From a bacterium (GTDB taxonomy: Bacteria > RBG-13-66-14), in the NCBI GenBank assembly GCA_035528375.1, contig DATKYS010000074.1, forward strand, positions 1 to 16,891: DNA of 16,891 nucleotides, given 5' to 3'. The notes under the pieces were generated by a model that ran no database searches, had not been told where the DNA came from, and saw only the letters and a list, made by a program, of their open reading frames with translations. Numbering within the stretch: position 1 is the stretch's first letter; each line of letters begins with the position of its first letter. Positions 4,869 through 13,090 of the stretch are shown in pieces. A program made the position numbers and the translations under genes.

Positions 4869-7535
4869 ATGAAATTGCACACGACGGCCCTGGCCCTCTG
4901 CGTCTGCCTGGTAATTGTCGCGCCCGTCCTGGCCGGCAACACAGCGCAGATCTCCGGCATCGTCGCCGACGAAAGCGGTATGCCCATCGCCTTCGCGACG
5001 ATCCGGGTAGAGGGCACGGACATCCACGCCACCTCTGACGAGGACGGGTACTTCTCCCGGAGTGACGTTCCACCCGGACAGTACAACGTGACCTGCTCGG
5101 CTCCCGGGTATATGGACTTCACCTACGTCGAGATTCCCTTCCTCACCGACATGCGGCGCAACGTCAACTTCAATATGAAGCGCCCCGAGGCGGAGGAGGT
5201 GCTGACCATCACGGTCCACGCCGAGCACCGCCTGATCGAGCCCAGCCTGACGACCTCCATTGACTACATCACCGCCGAGGACATCGAGCAGCTCCCGGCG
5301 GACAACTTCTACGACCTGATGGAGAACGAGGCGGGCGTCACCAACGACGACGGATTCATGCACGTCCGCGGCGGCCGCGCCACCGAGATCACCTACATGG
5401 TGGACGACATGCCGATCCTGGATCCCGTCACCGGGTACGCCGCCACCAACGTCAACAACTCCGCCATCGCCGAGATGAGCATCATCTCGGGGACCTTCTC
5501 CGCCGAGTACGGCAACGCCCAGTCCGCCGTGATCAACATCACCACCAAGGCCGGCAGCACCAAGGAGCACGAGGGAATGGTCCGCTTCCGGCAGGAGCTC
5601 TACCAGAGCACCAAGGAATTCGGCTCCCAGAAGGTGCTGGAGTCCACCGGACAGCCCGACTGGGATTCCGTACCCACCACCTGGACCACCCGGACCCGCC
5701 AGGGACGCTTCTGGAAAGGCGAGGCGTCCGTCGGCGGCCCGATTGGCAACTTCATGACCTTTTTCCTCTCCGGCGACTACTCCGAGACCGGAACCCAGTT
5801 GATCATGCCGCGCCCCCGCTGGGAGTACAACGCCCAGAGCAAACTGCGGTTCAGCTTCTCCCAGGACATGTCCCTGACCCTTTCCGGCTCCCTGAACCAG
5901 CTCTACCGTCCGCTCTTCGACGTCCAGTACCAGTACACGCTGGACAACATGTACCACCTTTGGCGCGACTCGTATCAGGTGAGCGGCACTTGGAAGCACA
6001 TGATCAACGAGAAAACTTACTACACACTCCGCGCCAACTACTTCAACTCCTGGAACCACTACGGCGTCCGCTGGGGCGACGATGATTGGCACTGGGAGAA
6101 CGATCCCAACAACCCCGGGGAGCAGATCCAGGTCTGGGAAAACGGCGACGCCTGGGGCGACCACCAGATCGGCGACATGAAGTGGTGGGAGGACTACGAC
6201 ACGGACTGGCGCCAGGGCGGCCCCGGCGGCTGGTTCTACACCAAGGGCGACATGCGCATCTGGGAAACCCGCAAGGAGCAGATCTGGACCGGCAAGGGCG
6301 ACTTCACCACCGAGATTGACGAGCACAACCTGATCAAGGCCGGTCTGGAATACACGAACTACGACGTGGATCTCTTCCAGCGCCAGCCCCTGGCCTCCAA
6401 CACCTACGGCGACAAATACCACGTCTTCCCGTGGCAGGGCGCGGTGTACGTACAGGACAAGATGGAATACACCGAGATGATCATCAACCTGGGTCTCCGC
6501 TTCGACTACTTCGACCCCAACACCGACTACCCCGAAAACCCGATGGACTCCCAGGACTCCGATCCCGATTCGGATAACGAGACCTTCCAGGACATCCCCC
6601 GGGTGGACGCCGAGGCCAAGTACCAGCTCTCGCCGCGTCTGGGCGTGGCCCATCCGATCTCGGAGTTCGACAAGCTCCACTTCTCCTACGGGCACTTCTT
6701 CCAGATGCCGTCCTTCCGCTACCTCTACATGGGCAACTACGAGAAGCCGATCGGCGCCTACCCGATCTTCGGGAACCCGAACCTGAAGCCTGAGAAGACC
6801 ATCTCCTACGAAATCGGCATCCAGCACCTGTTCACCAAATCGGTGCTCCTCGACGTCACCGGTTTCTACAAGGACGTCTCCGGGCAGCTCGACACCATCC
6901 GCTACAATCACCCCCTGGGCATCTGGAACTACACCCGGACGACCAACTCCGACTGGGGCAACGTCCGCGGCGTAGAACTGGTCCTGGACGGCACCTGGAC
7001 CGACTGGTTCAGCTCGAAGATAGCCTACACCTACTCCATCGCCCGGGGCCTGTCGTCGGATTGGCGGCAGGGGTACGACTACTCGTACTACGGCTGGAAC
7101 CTCCCGCTGGAAGCCAACCTGTTGGACTGGGACGTGACCCACACCGTCAACCTGATGCTCGACTTCCGCGACGCCGACACGTGGGGCGCCAACCTGAACT
7201 TCAGCTTCGGATCCGGCACGCCGTACTCACCCCCCACCGAGCAGGGCGGCCAGAAGAGGATAAACTCCGAGCGCATGCCCTGGTCCATGACCCTGGACGC
7301 CAAGGTCAACTACAACATAAACATGTGGGGTATGCAGTTCCAGCTCTTCGTCGAGGCGCTCAACATCTTCGACCGCTGGAACGTGAGTAACCTGGGACCC
7401 GACGAGGGCACAGGTGGTAACCGCGACTGGACGACTTTCTACTATCTCTACGGCGACGAGAACGGACCGTGGGACGACGTGGACGTCTACGACGAACCCT
7501 TCCAGCTCCGCGTCGGCGGCAGCATATCCTTCTAG
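4869..7535 (+). CDS. TonB-dependent outer-membrane receptor with N-terminal carboxypeptidase-regulatory-like domain
   Basis: 888 aa. Signal peptide 1-22, then a CarboxypepD_reg-like beta-sandwich (about 26-104: ISGIVADESGMPIAFATIRV...GYFS...PPGQYNV), a TonB-box-like EEVLTITV (109-116), a plug (about 120-228: HVRGGRATEITYMVDDMPI... and FSAEYGNAQSAVINITTKAG), and a long beta-barrel ending in the aromatic LRVGGSISF. This is the architecture of SusC/Oar-type receptors that import bulky substrates with energy from TonB-ExbB-ExbD. No SusD-like lipoprotein is next to it, and the substrate is unknown. Residues 402-473 carry 11 tryptophans among many Asp/Glu/Gly and are probably a surface loop. The ATG at 4869 follows GGGAGGG by six bases and is preferred to the in-frame TTG at 4863. 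It is first in a co-directional series ending with its energising TonB system. Confidence 0.95.
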   Translation: MKLHTTALALCVCLVIVAPVLAGNTAQISGIVADESGMPIAFATIRVEGTDIHATSDEDGYFSRSDVPPGQYNVTCSAPGYMDFTYVEIPFLTDMRRNVNFNMKRPEAEEVLTITVHAEHRLIEPSLTTSIDYITAEDIEQLPADNFYDLMENEAGVTNDDGFMHVRGGRATEITYMVDDMPILDPVTGYAATNVNNSAIAEMSIISGTFSAEYGNAQSAVINITTKAGSTKEHEGMVRFRQELYQSTKEFGSQKVLESTGQPDWDSVPTTWTTRTRQGRFWKGEASVGGPIGNFMTFFLSGDYSETGTQLIMPRPRWEYNAQSKLRFSFSQDMSLTLSGSLNQLYRPLFDVQYQYTLDNMYHLWRDSYQVSGTWKHMINEKTYYTLRANYFNSWNHYGVRWGDDDWHWENDPNNPGEQIQVWENGDAWGDHQIGDMKWWEDYDTDWRQGGPGGWFYTKGDMRIWETRKEQIWTGKGDFTTEIDEHNLIKAGLEYTNYDVDLFQRQPLASNTYGDKYHVFPWQGAVYVQDKMEYTEMIINLGLRFDYFDPNTDYPENPMDSQDSDPDSDNETFQDIPRVDAEAKYQLSPRLGVAHPISEFDKLHFSYGHFFQMPSFRYLYMGNYEKPIGAYPIFGNPNLKPEKTISYEIGIQHLFTKSVLLDVTGFYKDVSGQLDTIRYNHPLGIWNYTRTTNSDWGNVRGVELVLDGTWTDWFSSKIAYTYSIARGLSSDWRQGYDYSYYGWNLPLEANLLDWDVTHTVNLMLDFRDADTWGANLNFSFGSGTPYSPPTEQGGQKRINSERMPWSMTLDAKVNYNINMWGMQFQLFVEALNIFDRWNVSNLGPDEGTGGNRDWTTFYYLYGDENGPWDDVDVYDEPFQLRVGGSISF

Positions 7536-7542
7536 GTTGCCA

Positions 7543-7572
7543 AGGTCGGGGTCGAACCGTCGGCCCCGACCT
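7543..7572 (+). repeat. GC-rich hairpin after the receptor gene
   Basis: Perfect 9-bp arms AGGTCGGGG / CCCCGACCT around a 12-base loop, 8 bases after the receptor stop. No T tract follows, so read-through into the next gene is expected. It could be an mRNA-stabilising or processing structure, or a weak attenuator. Confidence 0.6.
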
Positions 7573-7644
7573 ACCCCGGATTTGCCAAGGGCATACCCGG
7601 TTTTGTCGTAAACATTCACCGTTCTCAGCAAGGAGGAAATCTCC

Positions 7645-10041
7645 GTGAAGCTGAAACTTAAAATCGGCCTTTCAGCCGTGGCACTGATGGCCTTCGTCGT
7701 GGGGGTGGTGGCGGTCGGTTCAAACGGTGTGACGGCCCGCTCGCTCACCAAGGTTGAACCGGACGGCAACTTCCGCATCATGACCTTCGTCCACAACATA
7801 GGCAACTTCGGCAACACGGTGTTCAACTGCGCCAACATCGGCTCGGACAGCGTGGTGCCAAACGGCGAGTGGCCTCTCGGTTCGGGCGTTGAATACAACT
7901 ACACCGGCTCGCCGTGGTTCGGCAACCAGGAGACCGTCATCCACGTGTACCACGTGATGCAAGAGCTCGACTGGTCTCCGAAGTCGCCCATCTACAACAC
8001 CGACCCCGGCACACCCTACCCGCTCCCCACGTCCTTCGGCCCGCAGGAGGGCACCGACTACAGCTGGATGAGCGAGTACTGGCGCACCAACGTTCCATCG
8101 CGCGTCTCGGACCAGGACGGCCACTGGTACATGACCGACGAGGGCTCGAAGATCCAGATCGGCCTCGAGGTCTGCGTCCAGTCCATGGGCTGGAGCGCAC
8201 CGGGCCACGACGAGTGGCTCACCATCTACTACTTCCTGCGCTATAAGGGAACGGCCCCGCTCGACCCCGACACATACATGGCCTTCGCCTTCGACTGCGA
8301 CGTCGGCGGAGGGATCTCCTCCGGCGACGACCTGGCCCAGTTCGACGGCAACAGCACCCAGCTCGGGCAAGGCTCCGGCGAGCCCTTCGGCGACGGCGAC
8401 CTCTACAACAACGTCACCTGGGCTAAAACCTCCGACTACATCCCCGACGAGTACGACTCCGTCAACTTCCCCATGCCCATTGACGGCAGCTCGGACACCC
8501 AGCCCTACTGGGAGTACTTCGCCGGTAACTCGAGTTACCAGTACGCCGCGCCGCGCAACATGAGCTACATGTTCGACTCCGAGTGGGATTCGGGCGGCCC
8601 CTACCCCGGTTTCGTCGGGGTGCGCTTCCTGCGCGCCTGCATAGATCCCGGCGGCCCCGCCGAACGTGAGTACATCGTCACCGGCCAGCACTCCTGGGAC
8701 ATCAACAACGACCCGGAGAACGATGCCTACAAGTTCGCCTACATGGTGGACGTCGGGACCTTCGAGGAAATCACCACCGCCTACGACTGGCGCATCTGCC
8801 CCTCGGTCGGGCCCTTCGAGGACATGTCCGGCGAGGGGATGCAGCCCGGCGAGGTGCTCGAGGTGCGCAACTGCTTCGTCATCGGAAACCACCGCAACGG
8901 GTTACGGGCGAACGCCGACCAGGCCCTGGCAGACGCCCTGGGCTTCAACGGCAAGTTCGACGACCCCCGCCAGGGGGACGAGGTTGACGACTTCGTCGTG
9001 CTCTCGCCGCCCAAGAGCGCGCTCCTCTCGGCCGGAGTTCAGGACGGCAACATCACACTCCACTGGGACCCCCTGATCAACCTCACCACCAACATCGAGG
9101 TCCTGCCCGACATCAGCTCCAACAACCAGATTGACTTCGAGGGCTACCGTCTCTACCGCGCCGCGGCGCTGGACCAGCTCGGCAACAACGCCGACCTCAA
9201 GCCCTGGTATGACGACGGCCAGACCGAGGAGCCCACGTACCTGCGCGACCTCTTGTGCTGGTGGGACAAGGACATCAACGACACGAGCGATTGGCACGGC
9301 GGCGAGTACTGGAAGGCCCCGGGCTACCACGGCCCCGGCCACCCCACCCATCCCGACCTTTCAGCCGTCCGGTACGAGTACAACCAGCTCAACAACTGGG
9401 ACGACATTCAGTACGCCCCGGGCACCGGCAACCGGATCTACGAGTACATAGACGACGGGAACCACTACGCCCACTGGGACAAGTGGGTGGATTACTCCTC
9501 GCGTGGCGGTGACGACACCTGGGCCGACGACTACGACGTCCCGATACCCCAGCCACCGCGCACCCACTTCACCTACTACTACGCCGTCGTCTCCTTCGAC
9601 TTCGGCGCGCACCCCTTCTACAACGAGCAGATTGGCGAGGACCCGTACCCCGCGCTCGAGGGCGGCGTGCGGGCCAACTACATTCAAGTGACGCTGACCA
9701 CCGGTAACAGCGACAACCTGGACAACGTGCTGGTGGTGCCAAACCCCTACATCGGTGGGGTTGACTGGCAGACCCGTTCGGTGACGGGTATCGTCGAGCG
9801 CAAGCTCGCCTTCACCAACCTGCCCGACCGCTGCACCATCCGCATCTACACGATTTCCGGCGACCTGGTGGACATCATCGAGCACAACAACCAAACCTCC
9901 GGCACGGCGTGGTGGGACCTCCAGTCCCGCAACAACATGGAGGTGGCGTCCGGCGTTTACATCTACCACATAGACGCCACCGAGTCCGGTCTCGGCACCA
10001 AGATAGGGAAGTTCGCCGTCATCCTGGGCGAGAGACTGTAA
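7645..10041 (+). CDS. Large secreted protein with C-terminal sorting-type (FlgD-Ig/T9SS-like) domain
   Basis: 798 aa. Start GTG at 7645, chosen because AAGGAGGA stands seven bases upstream. Signal peptide about 1-31. The body is rich in Tyr, Trp, Asp and Gly, with an Asp-rich stretch DCDVGGGISSGDDLAQFDGN that may bind calcium. From about residue 454 (PPKSALLSAGVQDGNITLHWDPL...FEGYRLYRA) it looks like fibronectin-type repeats, ending YYYAVVSFDFG. The last hundred or so residues (VPNPY...FTNLPDRCTIRIYTISGDLVDII...WDLQSRNNMEVASGVYIYHI...GKFAVIL) match the Ig-like C-terminal domain used as a type IX secretion signal in Bacteroidota and found as FlgD-like Ig elsewhere. A PorV-family gene, the T9SS shuttle family, follows directly. 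Likely on the cell surface; no catalytic motif is recognised. Export by a T9SS-like route is inferred. Confidence 0.85.
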   Translation: MKLKLKIGLSAVALMAFVVGVVAVGSNGVTARSLTKVEPDGNFRIMTFVHNIGNFGNTVFNCANIGSDSVVPNGEWPLGSGVEYNYTGSPWFGNQETVIHVYHVMQELDWSPKSPIYNTDPGTPYPLPTSFGPQEGTDYSWMSEYWRTNVPSRVSDQDGHWYMTDEGSKIQIGLEVCVQSMGWSAPGHDEWLTIYYFLRYKGTAPLDPDTYMAFAFDCDVGGGISSGDDLAQFDGNSTQLGQGSGEPFGDGDLYNNVTWAKTSDYIPDEYDSVNFPMPIDGSSDTQPYWEYFAGNSSYQYAAPRNMSYMFDSEWDSGGPYPGFVGVRFLRACIDPGGPAEREYIVTGQHSWDINNDPENDAYKFAYMVDVGTFEEITTAYDWRICPSVGPFEDMSGEGMQPGEVLEVRNCFVIGNHRNGLRANADQALADALGFNGKFDDPRQGDEVDDFVVLSPPKSALLSAGVQDGNITLHWDPLINLTTNIEVLPDISSNNQIDFEGYRLYRAAALDQLGNNADLKPWYDDGQTEEPTYLRDLLCWWDKDINDTSDWHGGEYWKAPGYHGPGHPTHPDLSAVRYEYNQLNNWDDIQYAPGTGNRIYEYIDDGNHYAHWDKWVDYSSRGGDDTWADDYDVPIPQPPRTHFTYYYAVVSFDFGAHPFYNEQIGEDPYPALEGGVRANYIQVTLTTGNSDNLDNVLVVPNPYIGGVDWQTRSVTGIVERKLAFTNLPDRCTIRIYTISGDLVDIIEHNNQTSGTAWWDLQSRNNMEVASGVYIYHIDATESGLGTKIGKFAVILGERL

Positions 10042-10045
10042 CCGA

Positions 10046-10068
10046 CGGGGGGAGCCCGTCTCCCCCCG
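10046..10068 (+). repeat. GC-rich hairpin after the secreted-protein gene
   Basis: Perfect 9-bp arms CGGGGGGAG / CTCCCCCCG with loop CCCGT begin five bases after the stop codon. There is no T tract. It matches the hairpins that follow the receptor and PorV-like genes in placement and in run-of-G / run-of-C design, though not in exact sequence. Confidence 0.6.
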
Positions 10069-10127
10069 ACACGCTTTCGAGGAAACTTTCGACATAATAC
10101 AGTTTACCTGAGAGGGGGCTAGTTCTG

Positions 10128-11135
10128 ATGAAGGCTAAAACCCTGGCGCTTCTCCTGGTGCTGATGCTGGTCTTTTCCGCCGTGGCTCAGGAAAAAACCG
10201 GAACGGCGGGCGCCCAGTTCTTGAAAATCGGCATCGGTCCCCGAATGATGGGGATGGGGGGAGCCTGCGTGGCAACCGGCCCGGCGGACGCCTCCATCGC
10301 GTTCTGGAACCCGGCGGCTCTCACCCGCATCCCCGGCGGGGACGTCTTCTTCGAGGACAACGAGTGGGTCGCCGAGACGCGGCTGATGAGCTTCGCCGGG
10401 GTGTACAACTTCGGCGTCATCGGCTTCTTCGGCCTGACCGCCACATACCTGGACTATGGCGACATGATACGTACGACCCAGGAAGACCAGGATGGTTCCC
10501 TGGGAACCTTCACGGCTTCCGACCTGGCGGTGGGTGTGGCCTACGCCCGCAGGTTCACCGACCGATTCAGCGTCGGCCTGCGCGGTCAGTACATCATGCA
10601 GACCATAGACACCTACGACGCGATGGGCTGGGGCATAGACATCGGCACCCTGTACGACACCGGCTTCAAGAGCCTGCGCATCGGGATGGCGATCCAGCAC
10701 TTCGGCGGGGACATGCGCTTCGACGGTACCTACGGCGAGCTGGAGCGTGACGGGAGTGGGTACATCATGACGGATTTCAACGACTTCTCGCTGCCCATGA
10801 CCTTCCGACTGGGCCTGGCCTACGATCTGTTGGAGGGCGAGGACCACTTCATCACCCTTGGTCTGGACGCCATCCATCCCAACGATGCCGAGGAGCGCGT
10901 CAACGTGGGCCTCGAGTATCGGATGTTCAACGTGGTGGCCCTTCGTGTCGGGTATCGGCTCAACTACGACTTCTTCGCCGGCACGGAGGACGACAGCCTG
11001 GTCCCGGGTCTCACCGCCGGAGTCGGCTTCAAGGTCGGCCTCGGCCGGACCTCCGACATACACGTGGACGCCGCCTACGCTGATCTGGGACGCCTCGGCT
11101 ACTCGCTGCGCTTCGCCCTCGGGTTCTCCTTCTAA
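10128..11135 (+). CDS. PorV/PorQ-family outer-membrane beta-barrel protein
   Basis: 335 aa. Signal peptide about 1-20 (MKAKTLALLLVLMLVFSAVA). Residues 25-64 (GTAGAQFLKIGIGPRMMGMG, then GACVA...ADASIAFWNPAAL) are the hallmark start of the PorV/PorQ (UPF0164-like) family, and the chain alternates in beta-barrel fashion to a terminal aromatic ALGFSF. In Bacteroidota PorV carries cargo with a C-terminal domain through type IX secretion; related barrels in the FadL superfamily act in transport. The gene sits directly after a cargo-type protein, consistent with a working pair, but no other T9SS core gene (SprA, GldKLMN, PorU) lies in the window. The ATG at 10128 follows GAGAGGGGG by about nine bases. 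The family is firm; the role is an inference. Confidence 0.88.
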   Translation: MKAKTLALLLVLMLVFSAVAQEKTGTAGAQFLKIGIGPRMMGMGGACVATGPADASIAFWNPAALTRIPGGDVFFEDNEWVAETRLMSFAGVYNFGVIGFFGLTATYLDYGDMIRTTQEDQDGSLGTFTASDLAVGVAYARRFTDRFSVGLRGQYIMQTIDTYDAMGWGIDIGTLYDTGFKSLRIGMAIQHFGGDMRFDGTYGELERDGSGYIMTDFNDFSLPMTFRLGLAYDLLEGEDHFITLGLDAIHPNDAEERVNVGLEYRMFNVVALRVGYRLNYDFFAGTEDDSLVPGLTAGVGFKVGLGRTSDIHVDAAYADLGRLGYSLRFALGFSF

Positions 11136-11162
11136 GAAGAGAGGACGTACGAAAAAACAAGG

Positions 11163-11185
11163 CGGGGGGCCGGACGCGCCCCCCG
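11163..11185 (+). repeat. GC-rich hairpin after the PorV-like gene
   Basis: Perfect 8-bp arms CGGGGGGC / GCCCCCCG with a seven-base loop, 27 bases after the stop codon. A run of six A precedes it and no T tract follows. It is the third such hairpin in the gene train. Confidence 0.6.
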
Positions 11186-11536
11186 TTCAGCAAGAACCCG
11201 CCCCGGCCGAGGGTGATGATTCCTCGGGATACCTTCAGGGTTTCTACGAAACACGGGTCGCGGAGCTCCGGCGACGGTCCCGAGCGCACCCGGAAATCCA
11301 GAACAGACGAGAGGGCGCGGGGAAATTGTTGAACCGACGGGCTTTTTACCCTGATTTAGGGCCCCGGTTCTTCATCTGACAGGTACCCGGATACGGGGAT
11401 CTTCGAGCTTGAGTGAGGCAAGGCCTACAAGCGAAACGAGGCAGTTACCCGGGCGCGGATCGGCGAGAAGAAGTAGAGCTTTGCCGATCCCGACACCGGA
11501 AGTTGCAGCCCCCCAGCCGGAAACGGTGGTCGTGTG
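11186..11536 (+). other. Intergenic stretch with possible gene relic
   Basis: About 350 bases with no intact gene. In the frame of 11360-11500 the translation contains protein-like pieces separated by single stops: YPDTGIFELE, stop TGA (11414), GKAYKRNEAVTRARIGEKK, stop TAG (11474), SFADPDTG. The codons of the middle piece mostly end in G or C, as in the host genes. An inverted repeat GGATCGGC (11457-11464) / GCCGATCC (11483-11490) overlaps it. This may be a decayed coding remnant or chance; no family was recognised. A promoter for the downstream genes could lie here but none is convincing. Confidence 0.35.
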
Positions 11537-13045
11537 ATGGAAAAGAAAATAACATTCCTACTCGTGTTATTCCTCCTTCTGGCCCCGGCCGCAGCCGACT
11601 TCGGACCGTCGGACTCCGAGGGCGGCATTCTGTTCACCACCGACAGCCGCCAGTTCTTCGGCACACGGGGAACCCTCCTGGAGATCTACTACCAGGTGCC
11701 CAACACCTCGTTGAAATTCACCCCCACAACCGAGGGAACCTGGTGGGCCACCTACATCACCATGCTGGAGATTCTCAATCCCGACGGGGAGGTAATCTAC
11801 CGGAAAACCGCCACCAACGACGTCGAGGTGACCCTCGAGGAACAGACACGGCAGGAATCGTTCTACTCGCTCAATACGTTTCGGGTGGAAATCGAACCCG
11901 ATCTTTACGAGGCCCGGCTGATCATCGGCGACCCAAACTCGAAGCTCGAGGGTACGGCGTTGCTGCCCCTTGAGGTAAATCTCAGGCCGGTGCCCGGCAT
12001 CAGCGACATCCAGCTCGCCTCCCGGGCCCGGGCGCTCAACGCGGAGGATTTCGATCCCGAGGGGAATTTCAAGGGGAAGGCCGAGCTGGTCAAAGACGAC
12101 TACTTCGTCGCCCCCCTGGCCAGCCGGCGGCAGGTGTCGCCCGACGACAACCTCCTCTACTTCTTCCTGGAGCTCCTCACCGACCCCGGTGAGCACACGT
12201 TCGCCTACGAGATATACGACGAACCGGGCAGGCTCGTGGACTCCGGGGAAACCGATTTCACGGGAGGCGGGATCGCGGGCACGGTCTTCTCGGTGAACGC
12301 GGGGGACTGGACCCGGGGCAAATACACCGTCCGGGGCCGGCTGACGAACGACACCTCCGGGGAGGTCGTGGCTGAGAGGGAATCCTTCTTCTGGATCGGC
12401 TCGGTGACTCCCGAGACGGTGACGGAGGTGGCCCGCGTCTCCGACGTCCCGATGACCGACCGCGAGTTCGAGCAGATACTTCACGAAATCGGCTTCATCG
12501 CCGCCGAGGACGAGATAATTCAGCTCAAAGCCGCGCCGCCCGAGGGGCGCTGGACCGTGGTGGACCATTTCTGGGCCGTGAGGGATCCCGACCCGACGAC
12601 GCCGGAGAACGAGTTCAAAATCGAGTACTACCGCCGCCTGTCCTACGTGCGCGAGCACTTCGCCACCGGCTACACCGACGGACTGGACACCGACCAGGGC
12701 CGCCTCTACGTCAGGTACGGCCCTCCCGACGAAATCGTCGAGAACCCCCTCGGCGCGGGCATCGCCGGCACGGAGCACCTGGGGGGCGAGGCCCCGGAAC
12801 TCGAGGGGAGCTTCAGCGGCGACGGCCGCCAGGGAACGGCGGTTGCCGCCAGCGGCAACCAGGGCCAGACCGATTCCAGCGTGGGTGAGTTCATGGGCGT
12901 CATCGTGAACCTGGAAAAACCTCATCTTTTATGGATTTATTACTCTTCCAGCTCGGATTCAGGCATCCGGAAGTTCCTCTTCGAGGACCGGACGGGTTTC
13001 GCGAACTACGAGATCGTATGGTCGACCGAGAGGGGCGAGTACTAG
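11537..13045 (+). CDS. GWxTD domain-containing secreted protein
   Basis: 502 aa. Signal peptide about 1-21 (MEKKITFLLVLFLLLAPAAA), predicted exported. The N-terminal 300 residues are beta-rich and not assigned. The GWxTD domain begins near residue 330: FWAVRDPDPTTPENEF (345 on) and GYTDGLDTDQGRLYVRYGPP (378-397). The family motif reads GLDTD here, with Leu for the usual Trp. A Gly/Ser/Ala-rich insert of about 50 residues (roughly 403-450) separates GPPDEI from the closing LLWIYY...FLFEDRTGFANYEIVW. GWxTD proteins are common in Bacteroidota-related and candidate-phylum genomes and their biochemical function is not established. ATG 11537 is preferred to GTG 11534 because GGTGGT then sits six bases upstream. 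It lies directly ahead of exbB. Confidence 0.87.
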   Translation: MEKKITFLLVLFLLLAPAAADFGPSDSEGGILFTTDSRQFFGTRGTLLEIYYQVPNTSLKFTPTTEGTWWATYITMLEILNPDGEVIYRKTATNDVEVTLEEQTRQESFYSLNTFRVEIEPDLYEARLIIGDPNSKLEGTALLPLEVNLRPVPGISDIQLASRARALNAEDFDPEGNFKGKAELVKDDYFVAPLASRRQVSPDDNLLYFFLELLTDPGEHTFAYEIYDEPGRLVDSGETDFTGGGIAGTVFSVNAGDWTRGKYTVRGRLTNDTSGEVVAERESFFWIGSVTPETVTEVARVSDVPMTDREFEQILHEIGFIAAEDEIIQLKAAPPEGRWTVVDHFWAVRDPDPTTPENEFKIEYYRRLSYVREHFATGYTDGLDTDQGRLYVRYGPPDEIVENPLGAGIAGTEHLGGEAPELEGSFSGDGRQGTAVAASGNQGQTDSSVGEFMGVIVNLEKPHLLWIYYSSSSDSGIRKFLFEDRTGFANYEIVWSTERGEY

Positions 13046-13090
13046 ACCCTTCTCCAATCTATCCACCTCTGCACCCGGGAGGACCACTCC

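Noticed and set aside
2623-4869. Very long open frame on the plus strand opposite aspS
   Set aside because: It is fully antisense to a certain aspS gene, has no signal or family motif, and has the repetitive Val/Gly/Glu composition of a high-GC antisense frame.
4866-7142. 758-codon open frame antisense to the TonB-dependent receptor
   Set aside because: Shadow of a gene with strong domain evidence on the other strand; no ribosome binding site and biased low-complexity composition.
10093-10098. CATAAT as -10 box of a separate promoter for the PorV-like gene
   Set aside because: No matching -35 hexamer at 16-18 bases; co-transcription from upstream is simpler.
10858-11379. Plus-strand frame overlapping the end of the PorV-like gene and running into the gap
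   Set aside because: Most of it is out of frame inside the PorV-like gene, and its tail has no clear protein features.
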